Positions 32,939 through 44,812 of a stretch of 64,000 bases of DNA are shown piece by piece. The notes under the pieces are model-generated. The model was not told the origin of the DNA and did no database searches. It worked only from the letters and a program-made list of their open reading frames with translations. The DNA is from Cyathus striatus. Its lineage: Eukaryota > Basidiomycota > Agaricomycetes > Agaricales > Nidulariaceae. Numbering within the stretch: the first letter of the stretch is position 1; each line of letters opens with the position of its first letter. The stretch is taken from positions 1,984,001 to 2,048,000 of the forward strand of contig JAOVFP010000014.1 of assembly GCA_025738555.1 (NCBI GenBank), read 5' to 3'. The position numbers were made by a program, and so were the translations under genes.

Positions 32939-34839
32939 TATGGAAAGCCTAACAACCACGCTCAAAAGCATCAAATGGAATTGAGCTCTGATTTCTGGCA
33001 TCACGGCTTCTCGGTTAGATATTTCAGTTTCGGATTCAGGCTTTCAGTTTCGCTTAATACACTCAGGGTCAACTAAGCGAGACCCTGATTTTTCGAGCAG
33101 CATATTACAACTTTGAATACCAATTTGTAGCTGTCTAATAAATGATTTGTAGTTCTGAAATTGATGCAATTTAGAAGTATTTCACAATATTGGGCTATCA
33201 AATGCTAGCAACGAAAACACAATTTCCGTTTTATCGTTACGAGACAGATTTATATAGTATATGGTATATACTTTTAAATGTTTTGTTCATAAATTGGTAC
33301 TATCTGTACTATACAAGCACCTGCTTATTTAAAAAGTAATATTGAAGTCCATTTGATGTACCTACAAAACTAACGCAGTAAAAAGTGTCAAGGATAGATT
33401 TGAACACGCTTAAAACATGGAACTCAGTCTGTAAAATGCAAGTTTTAATTATAAAATTGCTTTCATAACAAATTGAGGAATGAGTACATATAAGATAGTA
33501 CTATATTTTTAGCAGCAGAAAATACTCTAAAGTTGTTCTGAAAACAGACTGAGACATCATTAAATTTTATATTGAAGATTTTAGTGAGAGAGAAGTTTTT
33601 AGATCGAGGCCGATTGTAACTTCGCGATTAAACTTCAAGCTAAGGTTGAGCTTGATTCCTAAACAGGTTAAAGTCATGCACGAGTCTCATACCACATTGT
33701 TTGTTGCAGCAATCGCTTTCACAAAGTACGTGCGCAATATATTTTGAGTTGGGCTTTGCTAAGTTCTGAAGGATAAAATATAGGCTCGTTTTCTCACCTA
33801 GTATCCTTCTATTTTCTCATGTTTCTTTCCTGACAGATTATATATGTATAATCCTGCAAAAAACATAAGGAAGGCAGTGGTTGTAACGTTCTCAGTACCA
33901 GATATATAGGTGCTAAGGTTACAATGGAAGCCTGACCATCGAAATGGTTGGTACGAAAATAATACAAGTTCTGAATCAATTGTGTGTGAATGTCCCTGAG
34001 TACAATGTGGATTTTTTTCCAGTGTGTTGTATTTGAGTACTAAACAACTAATTGCTCAGATTTGTATCGATTTAAACATAAAAATGCTTATTTGAATACA
34101 GTATTAGCCGCAAAGTAACATAGTTCAACCATATGATCATATATGACCGTAATACGTCAAAACCATAGTGTAGCTGTTCCGTATGAAGAACTCTCAAAAG
34201 CTTCGATGGGACGGTTATCGGCCCGTAACTCATGGTGGTGGAGTACAGCTCTATAAAGCATATTTTCTTGGAGAGCTGATAGATAAGTGCGACAGAGAAT
34301 TCACCAAATTTAAAAATAAAGGCTCTGCAGTTCCTCTTCTTGAAGAAGAGCCTCTCTATTATATTACAGAGTTTCCTTCGTTTATTCAGCATGTACAATA
34401 TGGATCCGTACCAGCTAAGTACGTTCATCGCACATCTACCTTTACCATGAATTCAATTTCTCCTGGATGGAAAGTGTGTGGAAAGCGGAGGAGCATAGTA
34501 AGTGATACTACCACATACGCTGCATTAATTCTTAACTGATCTCGCTAATAGTAATCGCTCAGTACAACACTTCAAAATTACTTCCAAAAATCTAGTGATT
34601 AGACAGGTACATTATGACTTTGTAGTTCATATAATTAACTTAGAACTTCAACTATTAAATTGTTATTTCGCAATTGCGATTTAAAAGCTCTGGTTTTCAT
34701 TTAGTCGACCCTGAGTATACTAAGCGAAACTGAAAGTCCTAAACCGAAAACTGGGATATCTAACCGAAAGGCCGTGATGCCGAATGTCGGAACCTAATTT
34801 TATTTGATGCTTTTGAGCATGGTTGTTAGGCTTTCCATA
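32939..34839. mobile_element. 1.9 kb inverted-repeat element with 6 bp target duplication
   Basis: Ends TATGGAAAGCCTAACAACC at 32939 and its mirror ending at 34839. The inverted repeats extend about 138 bp (32939-33076 and 34701-34839) with scattered mismatches. GTTTTG flanks both ends directly (32933-32938 and 34840-34845). The interior is AT-rich and holds one unassigned frame (34183-34539). Non-autonomous, superfamily not identified. Confidence 0.8.
34183..34539 (+). CDS. Unassigned 118-codon frame inside the 1.9 kb element
   Basis: Begins MKNSQKLRWDGYRPVTHGGG and is moderately hydrophilic with a Lys/Glu-rich middle. It differs from the AT-rich surroundings in its balanced composition, so it may be a remnant of a captured or transposon gene. 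No motif recognised, no intron seen. It could be a chance frame. Confidence 0.25.
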   Translation: MKNSQKLRWDGYRPVTHGGGVQLYKAYFLGELIDKCDREFTKFKNKGSAVPLLEEEPLYYITEFPSFIQHVQYGSVPAKYVHRTSTFTMNSISPGWKVCGKRRSIVSDTTTYAALILN

Positions 34840-34975
34840 GTTTTGTAGCGTTACTACCGGTTGCTACAGACCCAATTGATACAGCCTTGCCGAAAATCAT
34901 GATCGGTAATTCAAACAGAGAATTTTAATGTACTCATTCACTAAATTTTACTTTTTCTTACCTCTAAATATCATT

Positions 34976-35255
34976 AAAATTGGAGGTTGGGTAGATATTA
35001 CTATGTTCAGCCAATATATCTATATTTGTAAGGAGAGAGGATGTGGACATTAGGGGAATTCAAATATGCCAATACGCGATATGCTACAGTGATTTCTGTA
35101 TTGTTGCCAAGAAGAATGAGCGGCGATCAGTTCAGAGTTCGTAATATTTGGATCGTACTTACAAGAACCACTCACTTCCTTTCACCTTACGAAAATATAT
35201 AATTTATTAGATAGAATGTTTGAATATATTAATATCTACCCAACCTCCAAATTTT
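34976..35255. repeat. Inverted repeat pair A (MITE-like)
   Basis: AAAATTGGAGGTTGGGTAG at 34976 and its mirror CTACCCAACCTCCAAATTTT ending near 35255, 280 bp apart. Confidence 0.6.
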
Positions 35256-35507
35256 TAACGAGATTTCAAAGTGGAGGGGAATAGAACATAGGGAACATTT
35301 ACATTAGAACTCTCCATTTGAATTTCTGATCACATTTTTCAGCAAGGTTGCAGCAACATGTAGTAACACTAAAAAATAGTCATATTTGAATTCCCCTATT
35401 GTCAGTAGAATCTCAATGTTATAAACTCCGAACTGTTCGCCAATGTTTCCCCCTAGTAACGATATAGAAATTAGCATATCGCATTATGCCAACTTTGAAT
35501 TTCCCTA
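35051..35507. repeat. Inverted repeat pair B, interleaved with pair A
   Basis: TAGGGGAATTCAAATATGCC at 35051 has a mirror ending near 35507 (GGCATAATGCGATATGC region) and a further partial mirror at 35384-35401. Its left arm lies inside pair A and its right arm outside. Confidence 0.5.
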
Positions 35508-35713
35508 ATTATGGCCATTCTGGACACGATCCGACAGGTCCCGATACGTTTAAAATGATCAGGTGACAGCAAGAACATTATTTCTGTTTGGTCTCGGACC
35601 TCGAGGCCGACCTCAACTCAGTGTTTCCAAGGCACCTTGAGGTGTCACAATTTCTATTTTAGACCCCTCAAGGTACCTCACTATTGAGGGCAACTCACCT
35701 GGCAGCACCACTA

Positions 35714-36693
35714 GTACAGCATGAACAGCACTATTAACAGACATTGACTGAATTTTTACACCATGGTTATCAGATTCCAAGGAGATGTACAGGCGGAGAG
35801 CCTATGCACATTGTCGTTTTTGTTCCGGTTTCTCATGCTCGGCACTATTCATTAATGGGTGACTTTCCATAGGAATCTATTCTGAATAGATTCAAATATC
35901 TCATAGATTGGAGTTTAAAAATTTATGTTTATTTCGTTTCGTTTTCCCGTAGCCAATTCTATTAGAATCTATGCTCAACAAAATACACCTTGTCCTCATC
36001 AATTGTAATTTTCCTCAGGCAGTAGATCCATGAGAAAAGCTCTGCAGTAGCTAATGCACATAGAAATATATTTGCACCTATGAGCACACTGTTTCTGTAT
36101 GAATTGAGAGGTGTCTAGGAAATATCTGGTACTTAAGAAATAAGAATAGCATTTGGAGGAGTAATAATGAGTTTTTTATCTGTTAGGAGACTCTGAGGAT
36201 TCATAATGGACTACTTAAAGATGATAACTGCTTTCATATATGAATGGATAAAAAGCATGAGCACATATGATATGTTGCATTCTCTGGAAAATCATGGAAT
36301 TCACAGAAGTCCAGTGATTCCCTTAACAGTACCTATTCTGAAGCTCAACATCATCACACCAAATAGGCAAACTAAGGGAGCATTAGTGAGGTTTATTCAA
36401 GACTTAAAAATCTGGCGAGGGGTCTTAAGTTCTCCATAAACTTCAAAAACTATGAAGGTAAGTCTGCTCAGCCTCGTAGTTTACACCATCGCAGTCTCCC
36501 GCCCCTCGCTATCCCTTAACAACAAATACGTTCTCATCGTAGGATACGACATTCACTCCGTCATGTCTACCTCAACCAACATAAGCTATCTTCATCGGCA
36601 TCCTTCTCCACATCACAGTTACTGATGTCTGCTTTGTTTAGATTTTTTTCATGTCTTATGAAAAATGGCCATTCTACTCCCAGCTTGGTGAGT
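35714..36693. other. Flank of the Ty3 insertion with part of an R repeat
   Basis: 36480-36693 is an R repeat segment (ACCATCGCAGTCTCC .. GCATCCTTCTCCACATCACAG). The R sequence appears to be cut by the Ty3 element and to resume at 46828. 35714-36480 holds no recognised gene. Confidence 0.5.
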
Positions 36694-36697
36694 GGTT

Positions 36698-37818
36698 TGA
36701 TATGCATGTAAAAAGATAACAACGTACCGTAAAATTAAAATTCTTCAAATCTCGATTTCGAGATTCCAGTACAGAGCGTGTCGAGTGCGGAAACAACAGG
36801 GAGGGGCTGAGTTCCCGCGCCGCCTCCCATAATTAAACAAGGGATTAAAACATAATAAAACCTATTAAAACACATACTCCGCCTCAGTACTGGTTTTAAA
36901 CCTTTAAACCAACAATAAAATAAATATTACTTTACCTTTAAAAACACGACGTTGCATTCTTTACACGAGTACCAAGAAACCTAGAACTAAGAAACCTGAT
37001 AATGACAAAGTCAGCACGAGATACAATGGGTGGAGATAGACAAAACACGGACTTACTAAATCCCTGAGACCCTGAATCCCTGAGACGACGAGACAAGCGA
37101 GACAGAGAGAGAGAGAGCGCGAGAAAGGGGGAAAGGAAGCAAGAAAGGAAAGAGAACGAGTCCCCAACAGTCAGGAGTTCACGCGGGAACGGAAAACCGA
37201 CCCGTTAGACCGATGTAAATGAAATTGATGCGAGCAGCTGCCGCTGCCGCATCGGCTGATTACCCGATTAGGAAGGTAACCGATGGGACGCTCAAACGAG
37301 CGCGCGTTGCAGAAAGGGAGCGCGCTGCACTATGTGCACGATTGGCTGACCGCTGCCTGGGCGCTGACAACGCGTTACCTTAAACATGGACCGGGGAAAT
37401 GTCCGGAAAATATATCACATTGTATTACTGCGCGATTTGTAATTAAGTAGCTAGAAAATGTATATAGATGAGCGAGGAGGGAATGAAACGGCAGGAACTG
37501 CCAGGCATTCTTCCCTCCCATAAACAGGGTGTGTAAAGACAAGAATCAGATATAGTTACGAGACGTTTTGATACCAAGAAATACGTACCGCGATACCGAA
37601 TTAAAATCTGAACTTGACTTTGAATACTTTGACGCGAGAACGAAAATAGCCTAAGTTTAACTTGTCTATTTTTAACTTGATCTAAATTTGGACTTGAACA
37701 CAATTGCGCCCCTCGAACTTACTGACTTTGCACCTTGGGATTTAAAGTTGATTATTATATTTGGGATTTACATTCTAAGTATTTAATAAACTAACTACTC
37801 TCGTCGCGTGACTCAACA
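36698..37818 (+). repeat. 5' LTR
   Basis: Begins TGATATGCATG and ends GACTCAACA. A minus-strand 86-codon frame inside (37703-37443) is present unchanged in the 3' LTR and is not taken as a gene. Confidence 0.95.
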
Positions 37819-37820
37819 TT

Positions 37821-37838
37821 TGGAGCCCACCGCGAGGG
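37821..37838 (+). promoter_or_regulatory. Primer-binding site
   Basis: TGGAGCCCACCGCGAGGG starts two bases after the LTR, as expected for pairing with the CCA end of a tRNA. The tRNA identity cannot be decided by eye. Confidence 0.6.
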
Positions 37839-37953
37839 GGTGAGGGTTCAATTCCAGACAAAGACATTTTATAAAAAGACAATAACCCCGAAATAAAAAA
37901 TCGAAAAACCGTTGTAAAATCACGGAAAAATCAGATTAAATTACTAAGTCATT

Positions 37954-39738
37954 GTGGCTAGTGATAAAGCACGTAAACGAACGTCCCGCACTTCGCAGAA
38001 AGCAGGATTTGAAGTTTTAGAGCTACCTGTCAGAAAAAGAGTCAATAAAAATAGGAATCAAATTGAAGGCACTTCTACAGAACTTGTAATACAGTCAACA
38101 AGTAACTTAGAAGGAGAACCTGAGATACAGAGACCTATAGTTGAGACAGGAATTGAGACAAGTACAGTGGATCAATATTTTATTCCAGGTGCTTTTTCAA
38201 TACCAAGTCCACCACCTGAATTATTAAGTGAGGATTCTGACGGATCAGAAGTTATACAAGCATTAGCAAATACTTTAAGTCAGATCACTCTGGCAGACTT
38301 ATCAGATAGAGAAAGAGAAGAGGAAATAAACCCTCTACCAGTATTTGGACCCCCAGAAAGACCACAGACTCCATCACCTGCACCACCTTCAGATAGTGAC
38401 TCAGAAGACGAAATGGCAAAGGGAATCCCTCCACCAACAAGTCGTGATAGTCCACAGTGGAATGGAGATGGTAGACGATTAAAAGATTGGCTAAGACAGT
38501 TGGAGATGCTCTATGAACATTATGGAGAAATAGGAGGAAAAAAGCGAGTAAGACATGCAGTGGGATGTATTGAGAAGTATGAAGTAGCAGAGATAGTTGA
38601 AAAATTTCCTGAGTCCAAAGCTGATAGCTGGGAAAAATTTAGGCAAAGACTTTTGACAGAATATGATCCAGATGAAGGAGAAGAGTATGGATCTGCATCA
38701 AAGTTAGAGAGAATGGCCAGAAAGCAAAGACTGATTGGTGATGGTGATTTCCGTGAATGGAAAGAGTTTAAAAGAGCATTTGTAGATGAAGCTGAAAAGG
38801 GTGCTGAGCCGGAGAAAAATAGTTTGTTTACAAACCGTTTCCTGGTGAACACTCTTGGTAGTGTATTTACAGAAGACTTTAGAGAAAAATTGAATACACA
38901 CTTGCGATTCATGGACTCTAAAGTTGTATCAGATGAAACTTCACCAAAGAAAAGACTGAGAGAGGACCCCTATACTCTGAAAGAAGTTGTAGCAGCAGTG
39001 GACAAATTGATGGACACAGCACCAATAGGTGGAATTGCAAATTTGTACACAGAGATTGGTGGGAAGTCTGGAAGTATAATCAAGAAGGAAGTAATGGAGA
39101 GTGCACTTGCTGGAAGTAGTAAAGACAGCTATGACAAAGTGCAAAAAGAGATTGAAAGTTTACGGAATGAGATGAGAACTTTGTTGCAGAGTCAGACCAC
39201 ACTTGTGCAAGCACAAAGTAATCAGTACCGGCCCCCTGTAAATAATTGGGGACCACCACAGAATACAACATATCAATTCCGGAACCCAGTAAATCCAGGG
39301 ACAGGAGGATATGGAGGACGTGGCATGAACCGTGATTGTCACTATTGTGGGAATTGTACTGATGGACTATGAAATTGCAGGGTGCGAGCAAAAGACTTGC
39401 AAGATGGTTTGATAAAAGAGTTATCAAATGGTAGAATTGTGATGGGAGCAAGTGGAATGTCGGTCTTTAAACGTGATGGACCACTTAGACGAGAAGTTGA
39501 AAGAATAATGCAAATGAAAGAATCTGAAATAAGACAAGTCCCACAAGAAGGGAAAGTGACACTTCAAAATACTGGAAGTGGAATGGAACCACCAGCACAT
39601 TTGTTACAACAGATGCAGCAGTACTCTGGATGGTTTGAAAGACAAGGATGGAGTGTACCTTCACAGATGCAAGGAAGTAATGAACAGTACTTGCAGACAA
39701 GGGGGGGTAAAGAAACCAATCCTAACTCGGATTTTTAA
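37954..39738 (+). pseudogene. gag: Gag (capsid/nucleocapsid) with one in-frame TGA
   Basis: Frame open from about 37954. The first codon there is GTG, and the first in-frame ATG is 38413. Residues 140-330 form the retrotransposon Gag domain (WNGDGRRLKDWLRQLEMLYE .. FREWKEFKRAF). The nucleocapsid zinc knuckle is damaged: CHYCGNCTDGL is followed by TGA 39370-39372, then NC, and the His of C-x2-C-x4-H-x4-C is missing. The frame continues after the TGA to TAA 39736-39738. The protein assembles the cytoplasmic particle that packages the element RNA. Just before the final stop a run of five T may cause -1 slippage into the protease frame. Confidence 0.8.
39726..39738 (+). promoter_or_regulatory. 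Candidate -1 frameshift site, gag to protease
   Basis: In the gag frame the end reads GAT TTT TAA. Slippage by -1 on TTTTT reads TTT TTA ACA and enters the frame that is open from 39726 to 40985. Confidence 0.4.
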
Positions 39739-40985
39739 CAAGTCCAAGGAAGGAGCAGCACCAATCACCCAACCAGGTACCACAACCAGTAGCCACTGGT
39801 ACTCCGGAGGAAGAACTTAGGCCAAAAAGTGCACAGCACAATATACCTGATGTGATAGAATCTGTTTCCAATATTCATGAAGGCGTTTCTGTGCCTATGT
39901 TAAATAAAAGAAAAGTACAAAATAAGAAAAATGAAAAAAACTCTAATAAATTAGATAATCAGAAAAACTTAGAAAAAATTATGTTACCATTTCCTGAACG
40001 CCCTTTTAAACATGTAACACCATTGGAGATGGCACCCAGCCATCTACCTATCAGACTAGATGAGTTAGACAGAAAACCGCACCGCAATGTGGCACCGGTT
40101 GAACAGAATGTGAATGTTGCAGATGTTGTTGAGAAAATGATGCAGGCAGAAATAACTTTGACAAACCGAGAGTTGTTAGCAGTATCACCAGCTGCAAGGG
40201 CAGAAGTACAAAATGCTACAACAAGTAGGCATATAGAAGTTGAAGTTAGCCGAGTAGAAGAAAATACAAAAAAACAGAGTGTGGTACCAATCAGAACAGT
40301 ACATATGGAGGAAGTGGATGATGATGATGCTCCACCTGTACCAAGTCAACCAAAACTGAGAACTATATTGCTAAGTCAGTTAAAGTTGGATGATCCAAAA
40401 CGTAGACCTTTCAACAAAAACAAACAAGGCAAAAAAATGGAATCAGGATGGGGTTGGCAGTTAAGTGATTTAGCTGTTCAGTACTTTCACAACAAAACTG
40501 CAGACAAACGGCAAGCCACTGAACTTGTGTGTGCAGCCAGAGAGTCAGAGTCTTTGAGGGCTATAAAAGGACTTGTGAATGGACAGGTAGAAAAAGAAGC
40601 ACTGTTGGACAGTGGTTCACAGATCATCACTATGAGTAAAAAGGTTGCAGAAACTTGTGCCATTTCATTTGATCCCTCTGTGAAAATCAAAATGCAGAGT
40701 GCAAATGGAGAATATGAGATTACATTAGGACTTGCACGAAATGTACCTTTCAAAATAGCTGGAGTGACCATGTACCTCCAAATACATGTGTTAGAGAACC
40801 CACCTTATGAATTATTGCTAGGACGCCCCTTTGACTGCTTAATGGCAAGCAGTATTCAGAATGAATTAGATGGAGGTCAATATGTGACCGTAACAGATCC
40901 AAACACATTTGAGAAAATAACCATCCCTACACATGAGAGAGGGAAGATGAAGATTGTCACTGAAGACAGTCAAAATTTTCATTAA
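39726..40985 (+). CDS. Retroviral-type aspartic protease region
   Basis: Open from 39726 (no start needed if reached by frameshift) to TAA 40983-40985. The C-terminal third contains the catalytic ALLDSGSQI motif (D-S-G), a hydrophobic flap region and ELLLGRPFD, the usual closing motif of pepsin-like retroelement proteases, which act as dimers. The N-terminal 230 residues are Lys-rich linker. The protein cleaves the Gag-Pol polyprotein. Just before the stop is AAATTTT, a possible second -1 slip into the reverse-transcriptase frame. The domain itself looks intact. Confidence 0.8.
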   Translation, partial: LGFLTSPRKEQHQSPNQVPQPVATGTPEEELRPKSAQHNIPDVIESVSNIHEGVSVPMLNKRKVQNKKNEKNSNKLDNQKNLEKIMLPFPERPFKHVTPLEMAPSHLPIRLDELDRKPHRNVAPVEQNVNVADVVEKMMQAEITLTNRELLAVSPAARAEVQNATTSRHIEVEVSRVEENTKKQSVVPIRTVHMEEVDDDDAPPVPSQPKLRTILLSQLKLDDPKRRPFNKNKQGKKMESGWGWQLSDLAVQYFHNKTADKRQATELVCAARESESLRAIKGLVNGQVEKEALLDSGSQIITMSKKVAETCAISFDPSVKIKMQSANGEYEITLGLARNVPFKIAGVTMYLQIHVLENPPYELLLGRPFDCLMASSIQNELDGGQYVTVTDPNTFEKITIPTHERGKMKIVTEDSQNFH

Positions 40986-43900
40986 TCGATGATTTGATCC
41001 CTGATCAAGGAGAGGCAGTGCTAATTATGTCATATGAACAAAATGAATTAAAGATGGACAGAATGTATATGAAAGATGATAAACCAGTGTTAACAGTACA
41101 GGACTTGCAATGTGCATATATGATGGAACAGGCAAGAGATGGACAACTTGAGGATAAGAAAATGGAGGCATTCTTTTTAAGTTTGACACAAGGGACAACT
41201 AGTGAACTTGGCAGTATTAAAACAGACAACACAGTGAGAGTATGTTTGGCTGGAAAGAAATATAAGCCTGTAGCTCAGAAAGTTAGACCGGTGTTAGCTG
41301 ATGTGCCCCAAGAGTATTACATAAAGCGTGAAATAAAGGGAAATCCTTTAGAAAATATGCCAAAGTTACCTGTAAAGCCACCAGACTTTGTTCCAACTAA
41401 GAGATACACAGATGAACGAAAAGATGAAATGGATAAAGTCCACGGACAGGACTTCTTATGGAATGAAGAACGTAAACTGATGCACTGGATGATAAGAGAA
41501 CAGGAAGAAGCTTTCGCTTGGGATGATACAGAGCGTGGGAAATTCAAAGAAGAATTCTTCCCACCAGTTCAAATCCCAGTAATACCTCATATACCATGGG
41601 TAGAGAGAAACATTCCTATTCCATTAGCACTCCGTGAAGAAGTTTGCAGAATTATCAAGTCAAAAATTGATAATGGAGTATATGAACCATCTAATGCATC
41701 CTACCGATCAAAGTGGTTTTGTGTTGTGAAAAAAGATGGTAAAAGTTTACGATTAGTGCATAGTCTTGAACCATTGAACCGGGTGACTATTGCTCACTCA
41801 GGATTACCACCAGCAACTGAAGAGCTAGCAAATCACTTTGCAGGAAGAGCATGTGGAGGGATTTTGGACTTGTATGTTGGATATGATGAACGAATACTAG
41901 CAGAGAGCTCAAGGGACTTGACCACATTCCAAACTCCCTTTGGAGCACTTAGATTAGTAACTTTGCCTATGGGATGGACAAACTCTGTGCCAATTTTCCA
42001 TGATGATGTAACTTATATCTTGCAAGATGAAGTACCAGAATACACTAAACCTTATATTGATGATTGTCCATTGAGAGGTCCAGCTACCCGGTATGAGTTA
42101 GAAGATGGAGGTTATGAAACAATCAAAGAAAACTCTGGAATCAGACGATTTGTTTGGGAGCACTTCCAAAATGTGAACCGAATTCTACAGCGAATGAAGT
42201 ATTCAGGTGGAACATTCTCAGGGAAAAAGTCAATTCTGTGTGCAGATGAATTTGAAGTAGTTGGGCACATGTGCTCTTACAAAGGACGTAGACCAACTGC
42301 TAAAACAATTAACTCTGTAACAAATTGGGGACCCTGTGAAGACTTCAGTGATGTTAGAGCGTTCCTTGGAACAGTTGTCCAAGCAAGACAAAACATTCCT
42401 AAGTTTGTTGACTTAGCTGCACCACTATACAATCTGCTGAAGAAAAATGTTGAGTTCCATTGGGGTGAGAAAGAGCAAGAGTCAATGGTCCTCTTGAAAC
42501 GAGCAGTTAAAAATAACTTGCCAATTCGCAATCCAAACTATGAAAGTAAACAACCCTTAGTTGTAGCAGTAGACACATCATATATTGCTACTGGGTGGTT
42601 AATTTACCAAAGAGATGAAGAAAATCCATCTAAAATCTACTATGTGAAATTTGGTTCCAAAACATTGTCTGAACGGCAAGCATGATATTCCCAACCAAAG
42701 CGTGAACTGTTAGGACTTCGCATGGTACTAGAAGAAGAACAATATCTTCTATTTGGATGTAGAAATTTAGTCATAGAAACAGATGTGAAATATTTGTTTG
42801 GCATGCTGAACAATCCTGGCAATATGCCAAATGCAACTACAAACCGTTGGGTTGACTTTATCCGAACAAATTTCTTCTTTAAGCTTGTACATAAAGCTGG
42901 AAAGACATTTGGACCAGATGGGTTGTCTCGAAGGAAGTTTGCTACTGGTGATCAGACAGATTGGAAGTTTATGGATGAATCTGAGGATGATGAACAACCA
43001 TATATCCTTGAAAAGAAATTCACGAATGATCCTGATCCTCTTCCATTAGAGGAATTTTATGAAGAGATTGATACCCGAACTGGTTTCCTAATCGCAGAGT
43101 CTCCTTTAGACATAAATGATGAACTTAAAGAAGCTAGAGAACAGTATCAAGCTGAACTAGAAGTAAAGCGTAACATAATCAACAATGAAAATTGTCCTGA
43201 ACAAGTTAAGCAGTACCTCTGTCAGTTTACAACAGTAAAACAAGTACTCCCTGAACCTGAGTACATTGGACCTTACCCTGAAGAGCACCGTCTGGAAGCA
43301 AGTCGCATCAGAGATGAAAAAATGCAATTGCTAAAAGATTGGCTGAAAGATACAAGTGTCACACCAGCTGGTTACACTCCAACACAGTTTAAAACATTTA
43401 GACGATTCGCAAAGAAGTACTTCCTGGATGATGGGAAATTATATCTGAAAGGAGAGAATGGCGAACATAAACTCTATGTTGAAAAACCATACCGAATGTA
43501 CATGCTTCACTCAGCACATGATGCTCTTGGGCATCGTGGTGCTTATGCTACAACCAAACTGATGTCAACAAGATTTTGGTGGCCACAATTGGACATGGAT
43601 GTAGAGTGGTATGTGAAGACTTGTGAAGAATGCCAGAAGCGACAACGGATGTTGTTTGAAACACCTCCAGTGTTAACTGAAACTCCGTCATTGTTCCAGA
43701 CTCTACATGTTGATACACTACATATGGGAGAAGAATTTGCTTCAAATGGTTGCAAGCGCATTGTGCATGGACGATGTGCTCTTTCATCTTGGCCAGAAGC
43801 TAAGGCATTGAGAGTAGAAAATGCGAGATCCATTGGACAATGGTTATTTGAAGATATTATTTGCCGATGGGGTTGTATACAAAAGATAGTGACAGACAAT

Positions 43901-44812
43901 GGAACACCATTCCTGAAAGCAATGAAATGGGTTGAAGACAAATACTCTATCAAAGCAATCTCAATCTCACCATACAACTCCAGAGCGAATGGTATTATTG
44001 AACGTCCACACTGGGACTTAAGAACAATGTTGATGAAAACATGTGGCAAGAACAATCTTAATAAGTGGTATTACTTCTTGCATCATGTTCTATGGGCAGA
44101 CCGTATAACCCCACGGAAGCGATTAGGATGTTCCCCTTATTTTATGGTTACCGGTGCCCACCCGGTACTACCATTTGATCTTAAAGAAGCAACTTGGCTT
44201 GTGGAACCTCCATCAGGAATTATGCCAACTGCAGACTTAATTGCGAGACGAGCACAAGCTTTAGCTAAACATGTACACCATGTTGAACTTATGCGTGAAC
44301 GAGTAACTGAAGAAAAGATACGCCGTCTTGAAGCAATGGAAAAAGAAGTAGAACACAAAGTACGAGAATGGATATTTGACAAAGGTGACTTAGTATTAGT
44401 ACGAAGTCCCAACATAGGTAAAATGTCAAATCAGAAAGGAAGATATAGATACAACGGTCCATATGTTGTAGTGGCACGAGCAAAAGGAGGCAGTTATGTA
44501 CTCTGTGAACTTAATGGTGTAGTATTGCATCGAAAAATAGCCAGAGTACGAGTAATACCTTATTATGCTCGTAAAAGTATACCTCTACCAGACTCTGTTC
44601 AAGAAGTTATTGATTTATCTGAACAAGGCTTATGGGATATGCTTGCAGAAGAAGAACCAGAAGAAGAAATGCGAAATGACATAGAAGATCTTATGTTTAA
44701 AAGTGTAAGACTTAGAAAAGAAATTGAAGTTGACACTCTAAGTGATTCGGAAAATGAGTTAGATAATACTCAAGAAGACTTAGATAACAACTCGGACTCA
44801 GACAAGGAATAA
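40964..44812 (+). pseudogene. pol: Pol: reverse transcriptase, RNase H and integrase, one in-frame TGA
   Basis: One frame from 40964 to TAA 44810-44812 (about 1280 codons), interrupted only by TGA 42683-42685. Reverse transcriptase: GGILDLYVGYDE, TLPMGWTNSVPIF and the YIDD catalytic box (about 42055). RNase H: VAVDTSYIATGW, with the TGA just before YSQPKRELLG, where relatives have Arg. Integrase: the zinc segment H..H..CEECQKRQ (43530-43640), then LHVDTLHM, VTDNGTPF and IIERPHWD supplying the D-D-E triad, and a GPYVVV C-terminal region with an acidic tail. No chromodomain. With the stop, the element is probably non-autonomous unless the stop is read through. Confidence 0.9.
40972..40985 (+). 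promoter_or_regulatory. Candidate -1 frameshift site, protease to pol
   Basis: In the protease frame the sequence reads CAA AAT TTT CAT TAA. A AAT TTT fits the X-XXY-YYZ heptamer form. The pol frame is open from 40964, so the two frames overlap by about 20 bases. Confidence 0.5.

Larger units (their letters stand above)
32632..35713. mobile_element. hAT-like element with nested insertions
   Basis: The left arm TACTGTCCAAGGTCTCGGC and GACCTTGAGGTGCCTCAAGG matches the left arm of the hAT element at 56102 (minus its LTR). The right arm ends GGCAGCACCACTA at 35713 after CTCAAGGTACCTCA and CCAAGGCACCTTGAGG motifs. No transposase remains. A 1.9 kb inverted-repeat element (32939-34839) and MITE-like inverted repeats (34976-35507) are nested inside. 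Confidence 0.5.

Noticed and set aside
32632..35713. An 8 bp target duplication for the hAT-like element
   Set aside because: The flanking octamers do not match; boundaries rest on similarity to other hAT arms only.
37443..37703. 86-codon minus-strand frame in the 5' LTR, identical at 46448-46708
   Set aside because: Identity is explained by the two LTRs; no coding signature.
39340..39400. A 25 nt intron (GTACTG..TTGCAG) removing the Gag TGA
   Set aside because: Too short for a spliceable intron, and removal would shift the frame.
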